From assembly GCA_029961685.1 (NCBI GenBank), contig JARWKL010000009.1:30377708-30441707 (forward strand): a DNA stretch of 64,000 nt. Direction: 5' to 3'. A program made the translations under genes and the position numbers. The notes beneath the pieces are model-generated. The model saw only the letters and a list, made by a program, of their open reading frames with translations. It did no database searches and was not told the origin of the DNA. This document shows, one piece after another, positions 55,511-64,000 of the stretch. This stretch comes from Aristolochia californica. Taxonomy: Eukaryota; Streptophyta; Magnoliopsida; Piperales; Aristolochiaceae. Every line of letters begins with the position of its first letter. The first letter of the stretch is position 1.

Positions 55511-55689
55511 TAAAACAAGAGGAGTCAATTCCATAGGTAAATTACTCTGATTTCACAGAGTATTTTTCGTTATGTTGTAAACTCAGAATATACAGTTCTC
55601 AGTTTCACAAGAAAACCTACACAAAACGAGGAAGAAAAAAGAACCCCCCCCCCCCCCCCCCCATGATGGGGTAAGTAACATAAGTTTGC

Positions 55690-56414
55690 TTATGAGATGA
55701 TGAAAACGAGACGTTGTATGCGATTTTGTGAAGACATCAGCAAGTTGGCATGTGGAGGAAACATGGGGCAAGGTGAGAGAGCCTTGTAAATAGTGATGTC
55801 GTACAAAGTGACAATTGATCTCAATATGCTCCGTACGCTCATGAAAAACAGGATTCTTGGCAAGCTGAATGACACTTTGATTATCACAAAACATAGGAGT
55901 GGCAGATAGTTGAGGGAAGCCAAGTTCTTCAAGTAATCGACGAAACCAAATTAATTCAGCAGTAGCGGTTGCCATAGCCCGATATTCTGCCTCGGCAGAA
56001 GAGCGAGAGACAAACTGATTATTTCTTACTCTTCCAAGCCACCAAAGAATTACCAAGGAAGATACAATACCCAGTAGTAGATTTTTGATCTGTCGGATCA
56101 CCAGCCCAGTCAGCATCATAATAACCCGTGAGAACCAAATCAGAGGTGGAAGACAAAAGTAAACCATGATGCAAAGTGTCACGTAAGTAACGTAAGATAC
56201 GGAGAACGGCTGTCCAATGGGCGGTACGTGGTGTTGAAGCAAATTGACTAACCACATGAACAATGTAGGTAATATCAGAACGGGTTACTGTCAAGTAAAC
56301 GAGTGAACCAACTACCTCTCTGTATCGTGTGACATCAGATAACAATTCACCATCTGTAGGGCTAAGGCGATGATTGAGTTCAATAGGAGAGTCCATAATT
56401 CGATCATCTGTCAA
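55690..56414 (-). pseudogene. Copia RNase H and C-terminus
   Basis: Frames 56414-56019 and 56263-55583: VVGSLVYLTVTRSDITYIVH, GYYDADWAGDPTDQKSTTGY, then NQFVSRSSAEAEYRAMA, MFCDNQSVIQLAKNPVFHER and CQLADVFTKSHT. The DADWAG, SSAEAEY and D-N-S elements of the copia RNase H are kept, but the two frames are offset by one shift near 56020-56260. Confidence 0.88.
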
Positions 56415-56499
56415 TCCTGCTCAACTGATCACATCATAGGTGTATTTCGATTAAGACAAAATATAACCTTCAGGACAATAGGCAACTTCAATACCCAAA

Positions 56500-57347
56500 A
56501 AATACCGTAAGTATCAGAGATCCTTCATTTCAAACTGAGAATGAAGTTGTTGTTTAAGGTCTGCAATCTCATTTTCATCATCACCAGTCACAATCATAAC
56601 TTCAACATAAAGAAGAACCACAGTATGCCCCACAACAGTTTTGCGAATGAACATGGCAGAGTCATAATTTGAAGCAACAAATCCAAGACTAATCAAAGAG
56701 GAATTGAACTTCTCAAACTAAGCTCGAGGAGCTTGTTTGAGACCATATAAAGCCCATCAAAGACAACAAACATGACCAGAAGTATGAGGAAGGCCTGGTG
56801 GTGGCTACATATAGACCTCCTCGGTCAAATCACCATTTAAAAAGGCATTTTTAACATCCATTTGATGAAGATGCCATTTTTGAACAGCAACAATATAAAT
56901 CAAGGTGCAAGTTGTCTTCATTTGAGCAACAGGAGCAAAAGTCTCATCATAATCAAGGCCTTCAGTTTGTGAGAATCCTTTAGCAACTGACCGAGCTTTG
57001 TATCGCTCAAGTATACCATCTGATTAAGTTTTGACGTTGAAAATCCATTTACAACCAATAGCATGCTTACCTGGAGGAAGTGGAACTAACTCCCAAGTAC
57101 CAGTTTGGTGCAGGGCAGTAAGCTCGTCATTAAAGGCTTGGCACCAATGTGCATCGAATGCAGCTTCCTTGTATGACTTAGGCTCAACAAAAGAATGAAT
57201 CTTAGACAAAAAGGTCAAATAGGTGGAAGAGAGCAAGTATGAAGATGGACTATACCTCTGAGGGGGACGACGGACACGAGTGGAAATGCGAGGGGTGGCA
57301 AGATGCGGATCACCAGAGTCCAGAAAGTCGAGAGGGAGAGGCGCCAT
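56500..57347 (-). pseudogene. Copia reverse transcriptase with altered active site
   Basis: RT begins in frame 57347-57024 (ALHQTGTWELVPLPPG, IGCKWIFNVKT). After several breaks the palm appears in frame 56696-56514: ASNYDSAMFIRK then LLYVEVMIVTGDD. The family motif is YVDDM, so both catalytic aspartates are replaced (Glu, Val). Dead enzyme. Confidence 0.88.
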
Positions 57348-57553
57348 AGGAGAAGGTAAGTTAAGTTAGTATCTGCAGGTGACTGTTGCAAAGACATATG
57401 AGAGGAACACTCAGGATGCAATGGTGAATCAGTAGACAGATGGTGAATGATTAATTGATCATCATGGGGCTCATCAGACCCAAAAGGATCAATGTGTAAC
57501 AATTCTGTATCATGCAAAACAGGAGTAGACAAGGGAATGCGAAAGTAATAGAA

Positions 57554-58405
57554 CTATTCCAAAAACTTAACATTTCGAGAAACAAAAAGTCTATCAGACT
57601 CAGGATGATAACATCGATATCCTTTTTGAACAAAACCATAACCAAGAAACACACATAATACAGATTTTACAGATGATTTAGTGCGACAGGAAGGGGATAA
57701 TAAAACAAAACATGCACAACCAAAGACACGCAAATGTTCATAGGTAGGACGAACACCATACAACTGTTCAAAAGGTGAGATACTGCTAGAAACAAAAGAA
57801 TGGATACGATTAATCAAATAAGTGGTAGTATGAAGGGTTTACCCCCAAAATTCAGAAGGGACAGAGGCATGGAGTAGTAAAGAGCGAGTAGTTTCAATAA
57901 GATAACGATATTTGCATTCAGCAACACCATTCTTCTAAGGCGTATAAGGACAAGACAACTGATGAATATTGCCCTCAGACTTAAGAAAATCATTCAATAA
58001 AGATGACATATATTCACCACTCGAATCAGAGCGAAAAAATTTAATGTGAGTGGAAAAATGGGTTCTCACCATAGCACAAAATTGAACATAAATAGAATAG
58101 AAGTCTGATTTTCGATGCATAAGAAATATCCAAGAGAAACGAGTAAAATCATTGACAATCAATACATAATAGTGAGCCCCACCTTTAGTGGATACAGGTG
58201 CAGGTCCCCAAACATCAGAGTAAACAAGATCAAAAGGAGAAGAAGTAACATAGTGACTTATTGTAAAAGGTAAATGGCATTGTTTGCCAAGATTACAACC
58301 AACACAATCACGAAGAGTGGAAGATGTAATAGTAGAATCTAACATATGGTGTGTAATCATAAATGGTAACGAGAAGCAGAAACATGTCCCAAACGAGAAT
58401 GCCAT
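57554..58405 (-). pseudogene. Copia integrase
   Basis: Frame 58405-57935: NLGKQCHLPF, LVYSDVWGPAPVST, YVLIVNDFTRFSWIFLMHRK and FRSDSSGEYMS. The catalytic D...D...E spacing is visible, although the family RSDNGGE/RSDSGGE reads RSDSSGE. After a stop, 57817-57554 continues with PFEQLYGVRP, KSVLCVFLGYG and RLFVSRNVKFLE. Confidence 0.85.
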
Positions 58406-58560
58406 AAGTAAAAAGGATTATTTATAAAAAGTAAATCATGCAACATGGATTGAACTGAAAGACTAGACGCCTGCAAAGGTACTGGAAAATTCAAGTCATA
58501 AAGCAAGTAAAGACCACCTTCTCTATGGCCTATCCCAATCTGCTTCTCAGACTTGTGATC

Positions 58561-59229
58561 CTATATAAGACAATGATCAAAAGTAAAGGCAATAATAAGA
58601 CCTAAATCATTAAGTTTGCCAATTGAAAGAAGGTTAACAGCTAGATAGGGAACATGAAAAACATCAGACAAAGACCAAGTAGGGTGAGTGACAGTTCCAA
58701 CCAACGCTAATGGCATGGGAGAGTCATTAGCAGCTTGGATGTTAACTGGTTGAGAAGGCTGAACACAATCATGTAAAAGAGACAAATGGGGTGTCATATG
58801 GTGTGTGGCTGTAGAATCTAAGATCCATTTATGAGTGTCACCGGAGCCAGCCAAACAAGACATACCTGCATAAGATGCAAATTGAGTGCTAGGAGCAAAC
58901 GACTTGCCAAGAATGTGTGTGATCTCGATGGCTAATGATGATAGATTGGGCGTAGAATCACTGCTAATAGGAACATGGGCAGAAGGTGCATCTGAAGCAT
59001 CCAAAGATCTAACGGTAGCAGATGGATGAAAACCTCGATGCGGAGGTTGACGACTAAAAGGCATGTGTTGTGTAGATTTGAAATGACCTTGATTTTGATG
59101 ACTAGAGACATGAGGTTGTGTAGGTTTGAAATGACCTTGATTTTTCTTGTTGCTGGTCAATATGGGGCACTGTTGTTTCCAATGACCTTTACTATGACAG
59201 TAGGAACATTCATCTTGTGCAACTGTCAC
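58561..59229 (-). pseudogene. Copia zinc knuckle and protease
   Basis: CSYCHSKGHWKQQCP (59208-59164) is an intact CX2CX4HX4-5C knuckle. A short internal repeat follows (NQGHFK appears twice). The protease region reads HKWILDSTATHHMT at about 58830-58795, whereas the family active site is DSGA, so the glycine is replaced by threonine. VFHVPYLAVNLLSIGKLNDL leads to pre-integrase. Confidence 0.85.
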
Positions 59230-59871
59230 TTTAGACTTCCCTGATAACTGATGAGAATTGGAGTGTGTGCCAGAAGCAAGTACCTAGGACATATCAAGTG
59301 GTGATGTCATACTGGAAGACAGCCCACCCAAAGACCTCAATCGTGTTTCCTCGCCAACAACTCAGATACAGATGCAGACAAGGTAGGTAGGGATCTCTAT
59401 GGATCATAGATCCTCTTATCATTTCAAAATCACTGCGAAGAACCATAAAAAAAGCAGTAAGTTTGCGATATCACATGCTCTAGTATATTCAGGTAGCTTC
59501 CGAAATGAAGGTGGATCCGTCATATATAATTGATCCCAAAGAGGTGTCATAAAAGAGTAGAATTCTTGAATGTTACGATCACCTTGCTTAGCAGATCGAA
59601 GTTCTTTCTCAATTTGATACATTTTTGCAAAGTTTGTCTGTTCATACAGAGTTTCCAAATAGTCCCATATTTCTTTTGCAGTCTCATACTTCAAAAGTTG
59701 CAAACTGATAGATTGATCAACGGTATTGTTGATCCAGGTGATGATTTTTGCATTATCAGTCAACCACTTCTTATTTTCTTTGATGAAGTCAGTGGATGTA
59801 GGTTCTGGAGTAGTAATATTGCCATCAATGTAATCCCACAAGGCTTTCCCAACTAAAAAGTTGCGCAACAC
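59220..59871 (-). pseudogene. Copia gag (UBN2-type) of the 55.5-60.7 kb element
   Basis: Minus-strand frame 59871-59419: LVGKALWDYIDGN, LLKYETAKEIWDYLETLY, AKMYQIEKELRSAKQGD and SIQEF-like (RNIQEFYS). This W..L...Y and eL..lkqg pattern is the copia capsid core. It breaks near 59420, before the knuckle region. Confidence 0.8.
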
Positions 59872-60741
59872 AAACTTTCAAATAGAGTAATTACTCCCAT
59901 GTAACCAGACAGAAATAACCTTCAAATCATTTGAGTGACTAATAGAATCCATAGAAATGATGGTCAAATGACTTTGCAAAGGGAATTCAATAGTGCTAAT
60001 TCTCCCAATAATAACCAAATATCCAACTGTGCAAATATTAATCCAAATACCGAAACCTCTCTAGATAGCAGTAATCCATAATAATCCAAATCCCAAAGCC
60101 TCTATGAACAGCAATGAACCAAATCCAAATCCACAATAATCCACACAGAACTCACACTAATGACACCGAACCTCTTCTAGGTTTTCACGCTAGAAAAATC
60201 AAATTTTCACCCAACCAAATACTGTTCCCACTACATTTAGACCATTACAGCATACGGGAAAAAAACAATCGAAGTCTCCTACCTCTCTCCAACGAAACGA
60301 AGCAACGAAAGCCACAAAGAACCCACCTCTGATGGCGTCGAATCGACGATTCAGCCAGAGATCGAGCTTTTGCGGGGCTACACGGTGTCTTCAAGAACCA
60401 GAGATCACCAGACGATGAGGGAACCGGTGACTTGGAAATTGTAGACGAGCAAAACGAGCGCAAACAAGCAAAACAAAAAAAAAATTGAGTGCTAGAACAA
60501 ACGAATCGCCTTAGAATGCAAAATCGAAACAAACTCGCTCGATTTCCCGCTCTGATACCATGTAAATTACTCTGATTTCAAAAAGTATTTTTCGTTATGT
60601 TGTAAACTCACAATACACAGTTCTCGGTCTCACAAGAAACCCTATACAAAATGAGGAATAAAAAAGGAAATTACAAGTATACCCTTAGACAAGTAAAGAA
60701 GACAAAAATGCCCTATCTACATATACTTATTTACATTAACA

Positions 60742-61030
60742 CATAGGAGGATTCGACCCCATCAAGGTAATAAACAAAAAAATCAAGCCATTAGAAGAAA
60801 ACATAGTTGAACCTAAGTACAAGTTTTGACCCCATGCTATAGAATTTAAAAAATTCATGAATGTCAGACCTAAATCTAGATGTTGTAGGTCATCAAATTT
60901 TATAAGTGACATACTAACCTGTTCAACAAAAAAAATAGAATTTATTAATTAATTTTTCATAATTCTAGACCTTGTTTTCACCTATTTTTGCTAAATACCA
61001 AAAAATAATCGTATCCATCCATAACAGTAA
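60742..61030. repeat. Dispersed repeat family, copy 3 (split by the copia insertion)
   Basis: Continues the sequence interrupted at 55536: GAGGATTCGACCCCATC and GTTTTGACCCCATG, then the shared tail ATGTCAGACCTAAATCTAGATG...TTGCTAAATACC...TCGTATCCATCCATAACAG. Confidence 0.6.
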
Positions 61031-62136
61031 AAACTTTGGTGTTGTCCCTTCTCTAAAAGAATATTGTCAATAAATTATTTAAATAAATGACTTGTAAGTC
61101 AAATTAACTCATGTTTTCAAGCCAAAAACTCAATACCAATCTATTGATCTTAACTAAAGAAACATATGTAGTGTAGCAACTATTGATTTTTCTCATTATT
61201 AATTTTATTTTATTTTCATATTGACTAAGTTTATTAAAACACATTTTGTACAAAGTAAAAGAAGTACCAAAAAATTACATAAAAACCCAATGGTGCAAAT
61301 TGAAATACTCAGAATGAATCTGTAGGTCTCAATGACTTCCACATGTGAATGCATCCAGTTGCCTAAGTAGATGTTTCATTCACTTTCCATCAGTATCCTA
61401 TAATGTATTGTGAGTACTTGCATTATCAATATTATTAGTGGCTTGGTCTATCTATGATCATGAAAATTGAAAAGAAATGGCGAGGTGGTCTTTGCTCAAT
61501 GATTTCTACCCTTTGGCTTGTAAACATGTAACAATAAAGACTGGCTGGAATAATTTTTGCCCATTCCAATTACCAAATTACCTATTCCCCAAACTAAGAA
61601 AAGTAATGGGTGTTCCATAGATAAATGGATGGGTACAACTGTAGAACTGATACTTGGGTAATTGGTAGCTTATAACCATATTCTTTCCCTTTATTATGTG
61701 GATCAATGGGATATCTTGACTGAAGTCTTACACATATGAGGATTTGTGTTCCATATATTTTGATAAAAGGATGAATAAAGTTGTAGAAAGGATAATTGGT
61801 TGATTGGAGAAGTGGTAATTAGGTGATTTGGGATTGTGCTACTGATTTTATGTCGATCAAGCAAGTTGCATATGCAATTCATTAATCTTATGTTTTAACT
61901 TTCAGGGTTTCAAATTGACTGGGATATGTCAAAGGGTTGTCACCTGGTAGTTGTCATATTACATCAAAATACAGAGGGATTGTTTACTCTCAATGTTGAT
62001 TGAAAGGGTGATTGTTTCAATCTTTCCTAGGGTTTTTGGCATTAAGTGTACATGTTTATTGTCATCACTAAAGTGTTTTTATTTATATGAAGTGTATGAT
62101 CATTATACGGTGTTGTGATGTTTCTGAAACATTGAT

Positions 62137-62379
62137 TTGATGAATAATTCCATTGACCTGTTTTGGTTGATAGTGAGAGATCGTGAAAATAACTCGTTTC
62201 TTCAACAGGTAACAAAGGCTCTAGCCCATGCAGGGCTTGAGTCTTCAAATCTGATAGTCGACATTGATTTAAAAAAGAGTAATGAGTGCACAAGTAAGCC
62301 ATCAACTGATAGAGATTCCATACTCTTTTCTGTAGCAATTAAGTTTTCTTCTATTGACATTGTTAAATGTTTGTGGTAG
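62137..62379 (+). CDS. Doubtful coding fragment, perhaps from a bHLH-type gene
   Basis: 80 codons. The part NSFLQQVTKALAHAGLESSN followed by LIVDIDLKKSNECTSKPS resembles, by eye only, the region after the helix-loop-helix of BIM-like plant bHLH proteins (L..AL..SG.DLS.A.I.VQI.LG). In another frame downstream comes FNKRSLYHIGEHRIPYDQA with no match. No helix-loop-helix is present, and upstream exons were not found. Treat as unknown. Confidence 0.2.
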   Translation: MMNNSIDLFWLIVRDRENNSFLQQVTKALAHAGLESSNLIVDIDLKKSNECTSKPSTDRDSILFSVAIKFSSIDIVKCLW

Positions 62380-63018
62380 GTTCTTAAAATCAGGCAAAAG
62401 ATCATTTAACAAACGGAGCTTGTACCACATTGGAGAGCATCGAATTCCTTACGATCAAGCAATCTCTGTTATAGAGGGCACTTTATCTGCTTTGATGAGG
62501 ATAATTTGATCCGTTATTTTGGTTTCGGAGGTGGTAGGTTATTATCTAGTAGAGAGACTAGATAATAGAGAAATTACCCTACAACTCAAAGTAAATTAAA
62601 TTTTGGATTTTTCGACAACAAAAAAATTGACTAGCAGGTGTCTAATTTCTTGTAGTGCATTGATAAAAACCAAAAATTACCCTCCAAGAAACAAGAGAAT
62701 TAGAGAAGTATAAGAGAAAAAGAGAAGGAGACAAGAAGAAAATTAGAAAGAGAGGCCACTACAAAATAGAAACTATCGCCTCCAAGAAACTAGGGGCATG
62801 GGGTTTGATGGTAAAAAGGGAAAATAGCCAGTGGCATGAGATCTGAGGGTAAAAAAGGAAAATATCCCCTCTTCTTGATAAGATAAGATCTTACTAGATA
62901 AGATTTATTTTTAATTAGTATAATCTTTCAATTCCTAGAATCTCTCCTAGGTTGATGTAATTCTTTCAATTTCCAAAAATTTCTCCTTCAGTTAATTAAG
63001 GAGTTTCCCAAATAATAC

Positions 63019-63026
63019 TATAAATA
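63019..63026 (+). promoter_or_regulatory. TATA-like site with downstream pyrimidine tract
   Basis: TATAAATA followed from about 63066 by a 120-base C/T-rich stretch, the usual look of a plant core promoter or LTR start region. No gene follows before the window ends, so it could equally be a solo LTR promoter. Confidence 0.3.
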
Positions 63027-64000
63027 GGGATATTGATTGAAGAAAAAAATCATTCAAGTGCCTACCACCTCTCCCTCTTTTCTCCCATCTCTTTTCTTTT
63101 CTCCTTCTAACTCTCTCTATCTCCCTCTCTTCCTCTATTTTACTCCTCTCTTATTCTAACCCCGTGAACTTCTCTCTTTCAAATCTTCATTTCACTTTTA
63201 GAAAAGATAAATGACCTCTCACAAATAGGGTTCTTATTATGCATAGTGACATTTTCAATTGACTTTTAATGTCTCTTATTTGACTTATAGCTTTGGCAAG
63301 GAATAAGTTGCAACTCATTAGTTTGTTTAGAATGATTTCCAATTCTATAATGGATTGCACTTGTTCCATTTCAAAATTCACGAGGAGCAATTCAAGTTAG
63401 TTTTCAAAAACTAATTGCTACGGTTTCAATCTCTTAAAAACTAATTGCTAAGGTATTATGAGGTGAACTACTACCTCAGCCCATAATACCGGGGAGCGAT
63501 TAGGTACATTATTTTTAAAAATTGTTTGATCTATTAGACCTAATGTTTATGTGGTTGGAGGACATGAAAGGTCTCATAGAGGCAATTTTAGGGATGTGAA
63601 TAAGTTTATCAAATTTTTAAACTTCATTACATTTTTATCTTATTTATAATCAAAGCAATGACATAGAACTAAATTCAATTAGTCACCCCTATATCGATGA
63701 TTTTTATAGTGGGTTACAATAAATATTGTAGATTGTTACTCCTCCAAGGAAACCCTTGCCTTGGAATTAAAATATCCCCTCAAAATAAGGTAAAAGGTAT
63801 CTATAGTCAACAACCCACCATGTACTAGGTTTTAAAGTAAATGCTTTAAATTTTTTTTACTTAAATTGGTAATGTGGGGAAGTTTTCAAATCAGACAACC
63901 AATATCAAAATGAGGGCCTATTATGATCTGAAAATCAGTTAAGAAACTTACACAAATCAAAAGCTGATATTAAAATCAATGCAAATAAAACTTAGTTTTC

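Larger units (their letters stand above)
55537..60741 (-). mobile_element. Nearly full-length Ty1-copia retrotransposon, inactive
   Basis: About 5.2 kb, minus orientation. The 5' LTR is 60561-60741 (181 bp) with primer site TGGTATCAGAGCGGG at 60546-60560. The 3' LTR starts at 55537 but is cut to about 105 bp, ending at a 19-base C run (55644-55662, G on the coding strand, perhaps an expanded polypurine tract). CATAG flanks both ends (55532-55536 and 60742-60746), a 5-bp target-site duplication. Internal order is gag, knuckle, protease, integrase, RT, RNase H. Stops, frameshifts and changed active-site residues make it inactive. It inserted into dispersed-repeat sequence next to the BBE-like fragment. 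Confidence 0.93.
61031..64000. other. Distal intergenic region; no secure gene
   Basis: AT-rich. TTATCTAGTAGAGAGACTAGATAA (62537-62562 region) forms a short perfect hairpin. No retroelement domain seen. Two weak items are listed separately (ORF near 62160, TATA-like site near 63019). Confidence 0.4.

Overview
This window is nuclear DNA from a flowering plant. Its genes are intron-rich with plant splice sites, the retroelements are primed by initiator-Met tRNA, and the families are plant ones: a KIN-14 kinesin, a full-size PDR/ABCG transporter, a berberine-bridge-enzyme-like oxidase and an RD19-type cysteine protease. The AT-rich spacers and dense LTR-retrotransposon remains fit a medium or large dicot or basal-eudicot genome. 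The species cannot be fixed from the sequence.

Layout. 1-2659: a decayed minus-strand Ty1-copia element carrying a partial TRIM. 3095-7688: motor and neck exons of a KIN-14 kinesin on the plus strand, without its 5' exons and with a TRIM in one intron. 8796-17330: an accessory block of pseudogene pieces, all minus strand. It holds two copies of a 2-oxoglutarate-dioxygenase-like fragment (A1, A2), two copies of a broken RD19-like protease whose exon contains a 157-bp tandem array (B1, B2), and the N-terminus of a 3-ketoacyl-CoA synthase and the C-terminus of a SUMO-like protein abutting the protease. 14446-14971: a multi-LTR TRIM array. 18257-18441: a solo LTR with a perfect target-site duplication. 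18447-25374: about 7 kb in which I recognise no gene.

25650-36720: the clearest gene, a 23-exon PDR-type ABC transporter. The joined exons total 4488 nt, exactly 1495 codons plus stop, with every intron phase consistent. 37507-40331: two copia fragments in opposite orientations, apparently nested. 41325-42968: an intact intronless BBE-like gene with a signal peptide. 46131-50204: a non-autonomous LTR element. 54825-55510: a decayed BBE-like fragment. 55537-60741: a nearly full-length copia element with inactivating lesions. Up to 64000 there are only repeats and one doubtful ORF.

The two intact genes (PDR transporter and BBE-like oxidase) both belong to families used in plant specialised metabolism and defence. 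They are neighbours, but nothing here shows that they work together. The most unusual feature is the 8.8-17.3 kb block: a gene-fragment mosaic with an in-exon tandem expansion that arose before the region was duplicated.
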